A stretch of DNA of 64,000 nucleotides from Actinomadura_C sp036008685 (GTDB lineage Bacteria; Actinomycetota; Actinomycetes; Streptosporangiales; Streptosporangiaceae). The stretch covers positions 1 through 64,000 of the forward strand of contig DASYNF010000178.1 of NCBI GenBank assembly GCA_036008685.1, written 5' to 3'. The notes beneath the pieces are model-generated. The model ran no database searches. It was given only the letters and a program-made list of their open reading frames with translations, and had not been told where the DNA came from. Both the position numbers and the translations under genes were made by a program. Every line of letters begins with the position of its first letter. Positions within the stretch are counted from its first letter, which is position 1. Below are positions 17,683 through 25,559 of this stretch, in pieces.

Positions 17683-18288
17683 TTGCGACTGTTCACCAGC
17701 TGGCGAAGCTGGGCCGAGGCCAGGCCCGGGATCATCGCCGCCGACGCGGCCGTCTACGAACCCATGCTCCCAGTGCTCGATGCCGCCGCCGCCGCGGCCG
17801 CGCGCTGGCACGGAGATCAGCTGCGGCCGACCGGCGTGCCGTACATGGAACATCTGGTCGAAGCCCTCGAGGTCCTGGTGCGGGGCGCGCGCGCGAGCGA
17901 TCCGGACGTACTCGTGGCGACGCTCCTGCACGACACCGTCGAGGACACCTCCGCCACGCTCGAGGACGTGGAGGAGGCGTTCGGCCCGGCCGTGGCCGAG
18001 CTGGTCGACTGGGTCACCAAGCCCGACACGGGCGACCAGGGGCGCGCGGCCAGGCGTGCCGCCAAGACCGCCTACCTCCGGCGGCTGCGCTCCGCCCCAC
18101 CCCAGGCCATCCTGGTCAAGCTGGCCGACCGGGTCAGCAACGTGCAGCGGCTGGACCAGATGCCGGCCGCCTTCCAGCGAAGCTACTACGCCCAGACGGT
18201 GACCTACATCGAGCCGCTCGCGGAGGCGGAGCCATGGTTCGCGGCCTGGTTCGCCGAATGGCGTGCCCACTTCGCCCACCTTCGCTGA
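17683..18288 (+). CDS. Small HD-domain alarmone-type hydrolase (SpoT/MESH1-like)
   Basis: 201 residues, only the HD hydrolase half of RelA/SpoT proteins. Seen motifs: HLVEALEVLV, VATLLHDTVEDTSATLEDVE (the metal-binding HD and ED), FGPAVAELVDWVTKP, and ILVKLADRVSNVQRL, matching the order in (p)ppGpp hydrolases. There is no synthetase, TGS or ACT domain, so it fits the MESH1-like small alarmone hydrolases, or another nucleotide pyrophosphohydrolase. The start is TTG, five bases after GGAGG; no ATG or GTG in a good position exists. It is divergent from the propeller gene and 19 bases before an SRPBCC gene. Confidence 0.8.
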   Translation: MRLFTSWRSWAEARPGIIAADAAVYEPMLPVLDAAAAAAARWHGDQLRPTGVPYMEHLVEALEVLVRGARASDPDVLVATLLHDTVEDTSATLEDVEEAFGPAVAELVDWVTKPDTGDQGRAARRAAKTAYLRRLRSAPPQAILVKLADRVSNVQRLDQMPAAFQRSYYAQTVTYIEPLAEAEPWFAAWFAEWRAHFAHLR

Positions 18289-18307
18289 CATAGAGGATGA
18301 TCGGCGT

Positions 18308-18799
18308 ATGGAGCGTGAGTGGGTCGCCGAGGAGAGCGTGGTGGTGTCCGCGCCACCGGAACGGGTCTACGAGGCCGTCGCGGATCTGAGGCGGATGGGC
18401 GAGTGGAGCCCGGAGACGTTCGCGATCTGGACGCGCGGTCGTTCGATCGGGTCCGGGACGACCTTCGTCGGCTTCAACCGGGCGGGCTGGCGGCTGTGGT
18501 TCACGAACTGCCGGGTCACCGCGGCCGAGCCGGGACGCGTCTTCGCCTTCCGGGTGTCGAGCTTCCGCATCCCGGTGGCCCTGTGGGGCTACCGCGTCGA
18601 AGGCATCGGCGGCGGCTCCACCAGGCTCACCGAATACTGGGAGGACCTGCGCCGCGACGGGATGGGCGCCAGGTTCATCTCCGTGCTCGGCCGTACGGTC
18701 AGCGGCGTCCGGGCCGAGCGTCGCGCGGGCGTCAATCGCGAGGGCATGCGGGCCACCCTCGAACGCATCAAGGCCGCGGTGGAGTCACGGCCCGCGTGA
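18308..18799 (+). CDS. SRPBCC family protein
   Basis: 163 residues. The START/Bet v1-like (polyketide cyclase/SRPBCC) pattern is visible: VVVSAPPERVYEAVADL near the N-terminus, RMGEWSPETF, GTTFVGFNR, and a C-terminal helix ERRAGVNREGMRATLERIKAA. Such proteins bind hydrophobic ligands in a helix-grip pocket; the ligand here is unknown. It lies 19 bases after the HD hydrolase gene in the same direction and is probably co-transcribed. It ends 38 bases before the convergent helD. Confidence 0.8.
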   Translation: MEREWVAEESVVVSAPPERVYEAVADLRRMGEWSPETFAIWTRGRSIGSGTTFVGFNRAGWRLWFTNCRVTAAEPGRVFAFRVSSFRIPVALWGYRVEGIGGGSTRLTEYWEDLRRDGMGARFISVLGRTVSGVRAERRAGVNREGMRATLERIKAAVESRPA

Positions 18800-18837
18800 T
18801 GAGGACGCGGCACGGGTGACCGCGAGCGACCTCGAGA

Positions 18838-21066
18838 TCACGGCGTCCCCCGCAGGATGTCCCGCCAGCTCGGGTCCGAGGTCAGCACCTCGAGACGCTG
18901 GGTGGCCCGGGACAGCGCGACGTAGAGCGTCCGCAGGCCCCTCGGGGACTGGGACGCCACCTCCTCGGGGGCGACGATGACCGCGGCGTCGAACTCCAGC
19001 CCCTTCGCCTCCATCACGTCGAGGAGCTGCACCCGGTCCGGGAACCCGGCCACGAGCCCGCGCCAGTCCCGGTCGCCGGCGGCTCCGCCCGGGAGGTCGT
19101 CGCCGATCGGGAGGGCGGTCTGCGTGTCCTCTGTGACCTCGATGGACTCGGCCGCGCGCCCGTCGCCGGAGAGCGGCACGATGACGCCGATCGTCCCCTC
19201 GACCTGGTCGAGCATCGTGGTCACGGCCCCGCGGACCGCGTCCGCGTAATCGGCCGGCATCCGGATGACCGGCTCATGGCCGGACGTCCGTACGGCCCTG
19301 GCCGCGCTCGCGCCGGGCACGGCGAGCGCGAGCACCCGGGCCGCCACGTCCGCGATCTCCACGGAGTTGCGGTAGTTGGTGGTGAGGACGAAGTCCTGGC
19401 GGGGCCGTCTGCCCAGCGCGTGCTCCATGGCCTGGCGGGAGGCGTTCATGTCCTCCCACGCGCTCTGCGCAGGGTCCTCCACGACCGTCCAGGTGGCCTG
19501 CCGGCCGCGCCGGCCGAGCATCCGCCACTGCATGGGCGAGAGGTCCTGGGCCTCGTCCACGACGATGTGGGCGTAGTCCCGCGCGTCCCCGGCATCGTCG
19601 TCGACGCGCCGCACCCCCTCCATGCGCTCGATGGCCGTGGTGAGCTCACGCATCTCCGGGTTGGCCCCGCCGGTCTCGTCATCGTCCAGGGCCGGGCGGA
19701 AGCGCGGCGCCGGGCCGAGCAGGTGGTCGATCTCGTCCAGGAGTGCGATGTCCTGGTAGGACATCGGAGCGCCGGGCGCCCACGTCTCCGCCAGCAGTGC
19801 CGCCTGCTCGTCCGAGAGGTCACCGCCCGCGGCCCGGCGCAGCCGCGCCACGTCACCGAGCGAGCGGAGCACCTCGAGCGGACCGCGGATCGGCCACCAC
19901 GCCGCCAGGAACTGGGTGAAGGTCCTCTGGTCGCGGACGTTCTCGGCGAACTCCTTGCGCTTGGCGCCGGGAGCGTCCGACAGCCCGCCGATCTCCAGGA
20001 ACCGGCCCCACAGCGCGTCGACCAGCAGGTCCGCGGCGCGGCCCTGAGCGGTGTTGACACTGCCGCCGCTGCGCCGGTGGACCTCCCGGCGGAGCCGGTC
20101 CAGCCGGGCCCGGTCCAGCCGTACGACCACGCCGGAGTGCACCACCGTCACCGTGTCCGGCGCTCCGGGTGGCTCGTCGGTGACGGCACGGCGCAGCACG
20201 CGGGCCATCGAGCCGGCCCCCTTGATCGCGGCGATCCCCGGCGCGTCATGGGCCGACGCCGTCACGTCCTCGACGAGATCGCCCAGGGAGCGCAGCACCG
20301 CGGACCCCTCGCCGAGCGCCGGCAGCACGCGCTCGATGTAGGAGGTGAAGCGCGAGTTGGGACCGACGACGAGGACGCCCCGGGATCCGTACCGCCGGCG
20401 GTGCCGGAAGAGCAGATAGGCGACGCGGTGCAGGGCCACCGCGGTCTTGCCCGTGCCGGGACCGCCCCGCACGACCACCGATCCGTCGGCCGGCGCCCGG
20501 ATGATCTCGTCCTGCTCCCGCTGGATGGTCGCGACGATGTCGCGCATGGCCCCTTCGCGGGCACGGGCGAGCGAGGCCAGGAACGCGCCGTCCCCCACGA
20601 TCGTCAGGCCGTCCGCCGCGGTGGGGGCGAGGAGGTCGTCCTCGATGTCGATGACCCGGTCGCCGCGTGAGTGCAGGACCCGGCGGCGGATGACCTCGTG
20701 CGGGTCCTCCGGGGTGGCCTGGTAGAAGGCCTCTGCGGCGGGCGCCCGCCAGTCGATGACCAGGGAGTCGTGGTCGCGGGTCCGCACGCCCACCCGGCCG
20801 ACATAGCGGGCCTCGCCGTCGGTGAGGTCCAGCCGGCCGAAGACCAGGCCGTCGTCGGCGACGTTGAGCGCCTGCGCGCGCAGGGCGGCCTGATGGACCA
20901 TGGCGTCCCGCTCGACGAGTGACCCCCTGGTGCCCACCTGCGACTGGCGGTAGCCCTCTTGAATCATCGCCTGGGCGTTTTCGCGCATCTCCCTCAAGCG
21001 GACGTAGGCAACGTCCACGCGCTCCTGCTCAGCGGCGATCTCCTGGTCCTTGACCGGCGAAGACAT
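18838..21066 (-). CDS. helD: HelD-family RNA polymerase-associated ATPase (UvrD-like)
   Basis: 742 residues. A long N-terminal helical region (about 1-60) precedes a UvrD/SF1-type core: Walker A GGPGTGKTAVALHR near residue 200, Walker B VVDEAQDLSPMQW, TTNYRNSVEIADV, EAKGLEFDAAVIV and LYVALSRATQRLEVL. HelD/HelR proteins pull stalled or rifamycin-bound RNA polymerase off DNA. ATG at 21066 follows AGGGAG at good distance. Its promoter region holds a 40-bp perfect palindrome (21145-21184). A separate role as an orphan DNA helicase is possible, but the N-terminal helices and length fit HelD. Confidence 0.85.
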   Translation of the reverse strand: MSSPVKDQEIAAEQERVDVAYVRLREMRENAQAMIQEGYRQSQVGTRGSLVERDAMVHQAALRAQALNVADDGLVFGRLDLTDGEARYVGRVGVRTRDHDSLVIDWRAPAAEAFYQATPEDPHEVIRRRVLHSRGDRVIDIEDDLLAPTAADGLTIVGDGAFLASLARAREGAMRDIVATIQREQDEIIRAPADGSVVVRGGPGTGKTAVALHRVAYLLFRHRRRYGSRGVLVVGPNSRFTSYIERVLPALGEGSAVLRSLGDLVEDVTASAHDAPGIAAIKGAGSMARVLRRAVTDEPPGAPDTVTVVHSGVVVRLDRARLDRLRREVHRRSGGSVNTAQGRAADLLVDALWGRFLEIGGLSDAPGAKRKEFAENVRDQRTFTQFLAAWWPIRGPLEVLRSLGDVARLRRAAGGDLSDEQAALLAETWAPGAPMSYQDIALLDEIDHLLGPAPRFRPALDDDETGGANPEMRELTTAIERMEGVRRVDDDAGDARDYAHIVVDEAQDLSPMQWRMLGRRGRQATWTVVEDPAQSAWEDMNASRQAMEHALGRRPRQDFVLTTNYRNSVEIADVAARVLALAVPGASAARAVRTSGHEPVIRMPADYADAVRGAVTTMLDQVEGTIGVIVPLSGDGRAAESIEVTEDTQTALPIGDDLPGGAAGDRDWRGLVAGFPDRVQLLDVMEAKGLEFDAAVIVAPEEVASQSPRGLRTLYVALSRATQRLEVLTSDPSWRDILRGTP

Positions 21067-21144
21067 GCGTGCGGCTCCCTGCAAACTGGCGAAAGACACC
21101 AGCTTATTCGTTTCGCCGGACGACCGGCCGTCCACCTCCCCTTC

Positions 21145-21184
21145 GTGATCTTGCAGACGTTCGCGCGAACGTCTGCAAGATCAC
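21145..21184. repeat. Perfect 40-bp palindrome
   Basis: Each half reads gtgatcttgcagacgttcgc towards the centre and the two halves are exact reverse complements without a spacer. It begins 13 bases beyond the stop of the minus-strand GT2 gene and lies 79 bases upstream of the helD ATG. It could be the terminator hairpin of the G1P/CDP-alcohol operon, an operator for helD, or a dispersed repetitive palindrome. Confidence 0.9.
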
Positions 21185-21196
21185 GCCGGAGGGGGA

Positions 21197-22183
21197 TCAG
21201 ATGATCGGCGGGCGGCCGGTACGGGTCATCCGCCAGGCCGTACGCCACGTGATCGGGCGGCGTGCCCCCGCCGGCATCCGCCACCCCTCCACGAAGCCGA
21301 GGCACCAGGGCTTGAGCGCCGCGGGCCTGCGCTCCCTCAGCAGCGTGAGGGCGACCCACACGCCCAGGTAGGTCAGCGCGATCGGCCACGGCAGGTTGCG
21401 GCGCGCGAGCCAGACCCGGTTGCGGGCGTTGTAGCGATAGAACATGTCGTGCCTGGTCGGCAGCACGGCGGGATGGAACATGACCGCCGTGGCGTCGTAC
21501 TCGATCCGGAAACCGGCGTTGAGCGCCTGCCAGGCGAGGTCGGTCTCCTCGTGGGCGTAGAAGAACCGCTCCGGCAGTCCCCCGGCCGCGTCGAAGGCGG
21601 CGCGGCGCATCGCGCAGGCCCCGCCGAGGAAGGTCGTGACCTCGGACGAACGCTCCGGATCGCCGGCGCGCAACCGTGGTACGTGCCGCCGCTCGCCCGG
21701 GCCGCCCTCCGGGTCCTTGACCCGGAACGAGATGATCCCCAGCGTCGGGTCGGCCTCGAACCGGTCGCGCAGATAGGCGCCCAGCCGGGTCGAGCGGTAC
21801 CAGCCGTCGTCGTCCAGGAACAGGACGATCTCGCCGGTCGACGCCTCCACCCCGCGGTTGCGGCCGGCCGGGATGCCGACGTTGGTCGCCATCCGGACGA
21901 GACGGATCCGCTCGTCGCCGAAGGCCCCGCCGTCGCCCGGCGTCCAGTCCCCGGTCACGCCGTTGCCGACGAGCACGACCTCGACGTCGACGTGTTCCTG
22001 GTCGAGGGCGCTCCGCACGGCGCGCTCCAGCTCGGCCGGCCGGTTGCCCATCGTCAGGATGACCACCGACAGCGACCCGCTCCCTGCACGGCGGCCGGAA
22101 CCGGCGGGCGCCGGCTCCCGCACGGCCCGCTCACCGGGAGAGAGATCGACCTGGGCCTCTCGGCCGCCGGGAGTGAGATTCAC
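21197..22183 (-). CDS. GT2 family glycosyltransferase
   Basis: 328 residues. GT-A fold of family 2: LSVVILTMGNRPAELERAVRS, VEVVLVGNGV, NVGIPAGRNRGVEAS, and the DXD-like IVLFLDDDGW, then FLGGACAMRRAAF and FFYAHEETDLAWQALNAG (the ED acid/base motif of rhamnosyl/galactosyl-type GT2). The GTG start overlaps the stop of the upstream CDP-alcohol phosphotransferase (GTGA) with GGAGG five bases before, so translation is coupled. It is the last gene of the minus-strand operon starting at 27196. Confidence 0.88.
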   Translation of the reverse strand: MNLTPGGREAQVDLSPGERAVREPAPAGSGRRAGSGSLSVVILTMGNRPAELERAVRSALDQEHVDVEVVLVGNGVTGDWTPGDGGAFGDERIRLVRMATNVGIPAGRNRGVEASTGEIVLFLDDDGWYRSTRLGAYLRDRFEADPTLGIISFRVKDPEGGPGERRHVPRLRAGDPERSSEVTTFLGGACAMRRAAFDAAGGLPERFFYAHEETDLAWQALNAGFRIEYDATAVMFHPAVLPTRHDMFYRYNARNRVWLARRNLPWPIALTYLGVWVALTLLRERRPAALKPWCLGFVEGWRMPAGARRPITWRTAWRMTRTGRPPII

Positions 22184-23004
22184 CTGAGCCTCCGTGAGCC
22201 CACGATGCTGACGAGGTGGAACACGGTCTGGAGCACGGCCACGGCGGCCACCGCGACCATGAGGACGCGGGTCGCGGTCCATTGCCCGCCCGCCCCGCCG
22301 TTCCCGCCGAGCACGAAGAAGTCGAGCAGTGCCGCCACGAGGATCAGCAGGGACAGCTCGACCGCGCCGATGATGCGATGGAAGCGCAGCGCCGAGGCCA
22401 GCTGCCGGGCCAGGGCCAGCCCGGTCGAACGGGGCCGTATCGCCCGGTCCCCGGCGTCGGGCTCGGCCGGCAGCCCCGACTTGGCGCGGGCCACGACGAC
22501 GTTGTCGGTCTCGGCCTTGATGAGGGCCGCGCCGAGCGCGGCCACGAGGCCGAGCTCGACCCAGCCGCCGGACTCCAGGCCGCCCTGGGCCCGGAACCCC
22601 AGGCCGATCAGCAGGGCCACCTCGGAGAGGTAGTGCCCGATCCGGTCGAGGTAGACGCCGGTGATGGAGGTGCGCTCGCTGTAACGCGCGACCTCCCCGT
22701 CGGAGCAGTCCAGCAGCAGGTAGGCCTGGATGAGGAACGCACCGGCCACGGCGCTGACGAGTCCGGCCGTCCCGGAGGTGGGCAGTGCGACCGCCACACC
22801 TCCGAGGACACCGCACACGATCATGAGGTAGGTCAGCTGGTTCGGGGAGAACCCGATCCGCAGGAACAGCCAGGAGAAGTACGGCGACGCGGAGCGCATG
22901 TACAGCCGCCCGGCCCAGTGCTCCTCGTTGCGGCGGTCCTTCAGGCCCGGGGGCTGACCGCCCGCGCGGACGTCTGCGACTGTGGGTGGCTTGCGGGCAG
23001 GCAT
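22180..23004 (-). CDS. CDP-alcohol phosphatidyltransferase family protein, variant active site
   Basis: 274 residues with about six membrane segments. The family signature D-x2-DG-x2-AR-x8-G-x3-D-x3-D appears as DCSDGEVARYSERTSITG then VYLDRIGH, so the first three Asp are kept but the fourth, usual catalytic base, is His. The enzyme should transfer a phosphoalcohol group from a CDP-alcohol. Start ATG at 23004 lies one base after the stop of the G1P dehydrogenase-like gene. Its neighbours, a polyol-phosphate dehydrogenase and a cytidylyltransferase, could supply the CDP-alcohol. Product could be a phospholipid-like compound or a phosphodiester-linked glycan precursor. Confidence 0.85.
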   Translation of the reverse strand: MPARKPPTVADVRAGGQPPGLKDRRNEEHWAGRLYMRSASPYFSWLFLRIGFSPNQLTYLMIVCGVLGGVAVALPTSGTAGLVSAVAGAFLIQAYLLLDCSDGEVARYSERTSITGVYLDRIGHYLSEVALLIGLGFRAQGGLESGGWVELGLVAALGAALIKAETDNVVVARAKSGLPAEPDAGDRAIRPRSTGLALARQLASALRFHRIIGAVELSLLILVAALLDFFVLGGNGGAGGQWTATRVLMVAVAAVAVLQTVFHLVSIVGSRRLR

Positions 23005-23005
23005 T

Positions 23006-24079
23006 TTAGTGTCCGTGCTCCCGTACATAGTCCGCGACCGCCTTGGCCATGGCACTCTCGTCGAGGTCCAGGTGCTCGAGGATCGTGTAGCGCCCGGGCC
23101 GGGTCCGCGGGGCGTGCATCGCGGCCTTGACGAACTGTTCCTCGGTGAGCCCCACGTCGCCGGGCGTGAGCGGCAGCCCATGCCGCCGCAGGCATCCGGT
23201 GATCTCCTCCAGCCGTTGGGCCCCCTGGCCGAGGAACGTGGTCCGCAGGTGGTAGCAGAACACCGTCCCGATCCCGGCCAGCTCGCCGTGGTTGGCGGTG
23301 CCCGGGTAGAGCTGGTCGATCGCGTGCAGGATCTCGTGGTCCCCACCGCTCGACGGGCGGGAGGAGCCGGCGAACGACATCGCCATGCCGGACATCACGA
23401 GTCCCTCGGCCAGCACGGTCAGGAACCGGTCGGAGTCGATGGACTCGGGATGGAAGACCAGGGCGTCCGCGGCGTTGCGGGCCACGGTCAGCGCCAGCCG
23501 GTCCAGCGGTTCCCCGCGTTCGGCGCCGGCCAGCTCCCAGTCCTCGACGGCCGAGAAATTGCTCAGCACGTCACCGACGCCGGCCTTGACCAGCCGTTCC
23601 GGCGCGGCACGGACATAGTCCAGGTCAACGATCATGGCGAGCGGCATCGCGACGCCGAACGACCCCTTGCCGTGCTCGTGCTGGAGCGAGGCCACCGGCG
23701 AGCAGATGCCGTCGTGGGACAGGTTCGTCGCCACGGACACCATCGGGATCCCGGCCAGCGTCGCGGCGTACTTCGTCGCGTCGATCGTCCGGCCTCCGCC
23801 GATGCCGACGACCGCTTCGTAGGACCCGCCGCGGAGCTTGGAGCCGAGTTCGACCGCCGCGTCGACCGTGGCGCCGTCGACGCGGAACACCTCACAGTCC
23901 TGCAGGCTGGGGCGGACGTCCTCGGCGATCTGATCACCCTGGCCGGGACCGACGGCGACCGCCACCCGGCCCTCGGTGACGATCCGCCGGTCGGCCAGCA
24001 GCTCGCCCAGCGCCGCCACCGCGCCCCGCCGCACGTCGATCGACAGCGGGGCGGTGAGCATCCGGGTAAGGAGGGGCAT
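23006..24079 (-). CDS. sn-Glycerol-1-phosphate dehydrogenase-like protein (iron-containing ADH superfamily)
   Basis: 357 residues, typical for EgsA/AraM proteins. Seen: VVGIGGGRTIDATKYAA (NAD(P) and substrate region), VSVATNLSHDGICSPVAS, and putative metal ligands in SGGDHEILHAIDQL and GTANHGELAGIGT. Members reduce dihydroxyacetone phosphate to sn-glycerol-1-phosphate, in archaea for lipids and in Bacillus by AraM. Its ATG overlaps the stop of the cytidylyltransferase-like gene and its stop is one base before the CDP-alcohol transferase. That order (reductase, cytidylyltransferase, phosphotransferase) suggests a CDP-polyol pathway. Another phosphorylated polyol substrate is possible. Confidence 0.82.
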   Translation of the reverse strand: MPLLTRMLTAPLSIDVRRGAVAALGELLADRRIVTEGRVAVAVGPGQGDQIAEDVRPSLQDCEVFRVDGATVDAAVELGSKLRGGSYEAVVGIGGGRTIDATKYAATLAGIPMVSVATNLSHDGICSPVASLQHEHGKGSFGVAMPLAMIVDLDYVRAAPERLVKAGVGDVLSNFSAVEDWELAGAERGEPLDRLALTVARNAADALVFHPESIDSDRFLTVLAEGLVMSGMAMSFAGSSRPSSGGDHEILHAIDQLYPGTANHGELAGIGTVFCYHLRTTFLGQGAQRLEEITGCLRRHGLPLTPGDVGLTEEQFVKAAMHAPRTRPGRYTILEHLDLDESAMAKAVADYVREHGH

Positions 24080-24903
24080 CAGTGGTTCCGGACCGGGCGC
24101 TGAGCGTCCCCGGCACCCGGGCGCGCTCCCCCGAGCGCGGAGTAGGACTGCTCCGGGTCGCCGAGCGCCCGGCCCACGATCCCGCGGGCCTTGGCCAGGT
24201 CGTCATGGTTGTCCACCTCGACCCAGTCCACCGCCCCGATCGGCGCGACGGAGATCCGGCCGCCCCTGTTGACCAGCTCCTGGTAGCCGTCCTCGTAGTA
24301 GAGGTCGGGATCGCCCTTCCACGTGGCCTCGAGCGCCTCGGCCAGCGGCCCGGCGGCGGCCGGCTCGATCAGCGTGGCGCCGATGTACTCGCCGTGGGCC
24401 TGCGCCGGGTCCATCAGCTTGGTGATGCGCTGCAGATGACCGGACTCGGAGAGGGTCACCTTCATCTCCTCGTCGGCGAGTGTTTTCACGGTGTCCACCG
24501 CCAGGAGAATGTCCGGACCCCGACGCTCCAATAGTGTCTTCTCGACGCTCACCGGATGGACCGTGTCGCCGTTCACCATAAGGACGCCCTCGGCGAAATG
24601 CTCCCGGGCAAGCCACATGGAATAGGCGTTGTTCCACTCCTCGGCCTTGTCGTTGTGCACAAGGGTCAGCGAGACGCCATGGCGCTCCTCGAGTGCGGCC
24701 TGCCGCTTCTCGACCGCCTCCGCGCGGTAGCCGACGACGATGACCACGTCGGTCAGCCCGACCGCGCCGAGGTTGCTCAGCGCGATGTCGAGAATCGTCG
24801 TGCCGTCGTCATCGGGCCCCACGGGGACGAGTGCCTTCGGCAGCGTGTCGGTGTACGGACGCAACCTGCGCCCCGCACCCGCCGCGAGCACCATGCCAAT
24901 CAT
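24079..24903 (-). CDS. Sugar/polyol-phosphate nucleotidyltransferase (LicC/IPCT-like)
   Basis: 274 residues of the nucleotidyltransferase fold: GMVLAAGAGRRLRPYTD with PKALVPV following, GLTDVVIVVGYRAEAV, NNAYSMWLAREHF, VLMVNGDTVHPVSV, and the C-terminal WVEVDNHDDLAKARGI. The combination YSMWLAR / NGD / EVDN..DL is typical of phosphocholine and inositol-1-phosphate cytidylyltransferases. It would activate a phosphorylated alcohol with CTP, here perhaps glycerol-1-phosphate. ATG at 24903 overlaps the previous stop (ATGA), with GAGGAGG ten bases before. Nucleotide and substrate are inferred, not shown. Confidence 0.82.
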   Translation of the reverse strand: MIGMVLAAGAGRRLRPYTDTLPKALVPVGPDDDGTTILDIALSNLGAVGLTDVVIVVGYRAEAVEKRQAALEERHGVSLTLVHNDKAEEWNNAYSMWLAREHFAEGVLMVNGDTVHPVSVEKTLLERRGPDILLAVDTVKTLADEEMKVTLSESGHLQRITKLMDPAQAHGEYIGATLIEPAAAGPLAEALEATWKGDPDLYYEDGYQELVNRGGRISVAPIGAVDWVEVDNHDDLAKARGIVGRALGDPEQSYSALGGARPGAGDAQRPVRNH

Positions 24904-25559
24904 GATCCGGTTTCCTCCTCTTGCTCGAGGTCGACCATCACGCCAGTGCCGCGCCCGGCCTTGCTCCAGGTGTGCACGCTCTCGACCACGAAGATCACAC
25001 CGAGGAAGACGGCGAGCGCGGCGTACGCGAAGGGCAGGACCCCCACGAGGCCGGCGGCCGCCAGGACCAGCATGCGGCCTTCCCAGCCGAGACCGGCGGT
25101 GAAGACCCATTTCTGCGGCCAGAGTTTCTGGCGAGTGCGGTAGACCGTGTCGTAATGGTGGTAAACGAGCACCGCGATCAGTGTGTATATCAGCGGCGCC
25201 GAAATGTGGTAGGCGAACCCCAATACGGCGACGTAACCATACTCGATCGCCCTGATGAAGGGCGGCACGAGCCAGTCCAGCCGGCCGGAATGCGGGTGCG
25301 TCGAGGCGGGTCCGGTGAGGAGCAGCGCCGCGAGCGGGGCGAACAGCGCGGGGCCCGAGACCTCTCCGGCCCCGGCGATCAGCAGCACGGCCGTGACCAA
25401 GACCGCGACCAGCACACCGGGCAGCGGCGGCAACTGGCCCTGTGCCAGCCGGCCGAGCATCGCGCAGACGGGGCCGTCGTCGCGGTAGACCTGCAACGGC
25501 CCGGTCGACGGAGCGGTCACGGGATCGGCGGCGGGACGCCGCGGGAGAGTCGAGCTCAT
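24900..25559 (-). CDS. Membrane protein, DUF5941-like
   Basis: 219 residues with about five hydrophobic segments (VLVAVLVTAVLLIAGAG, ALFAPLAALLLTG, VAVLGFAYHIS and two near the C-terminus) and a conserved-looking loop HYDTVYRTRQKLWPQKWV. It resembles the DUF5941 domain that in other actinomycetes is fused to the C-terminus of CDP-alcohol phosphotransferases; here it is a separate gene whose ATG overlaps the stop of the phosphotransferase gene (ATGA). Molecular role unknown; it may hold or modify the membrane substrate. DUF assignment is from memory. Confidence 0.7.
   Translation of the reverse strand: MSSTLPRRPAADPVTAPSTGPLQVYRDDGPVCAMLGRLAQGQLPPLPGVLVAVLVTAVLLIAGAGEVSGPALFAPLAALLLTGPASTHPHSGRLDWLVPPFIRAIEYGYVAVLGFAYHISAPLIYTLIAVLVYHHYDTVYRTRQKLWPQKWVFTAGLGWEGRMLVLAAAGLVGVLPFAYAALAVFLGVIFVVESVHTWSKAGRGTGVMVDLEQEEETGS

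Noticed and set aside
21067..21144. Rifamycin-associated element before helD
   Set aside because: No short inverted repeat resembling the known element is visible between the palindrome and the start.
21145..21184. LexA (SOS) box within the 40-bp palindrome
   Set aside because: The core has GTTC-N4-GAAC, the reverse of the GAAC-N4-GTTC order of actinobacterial SOS boxes.
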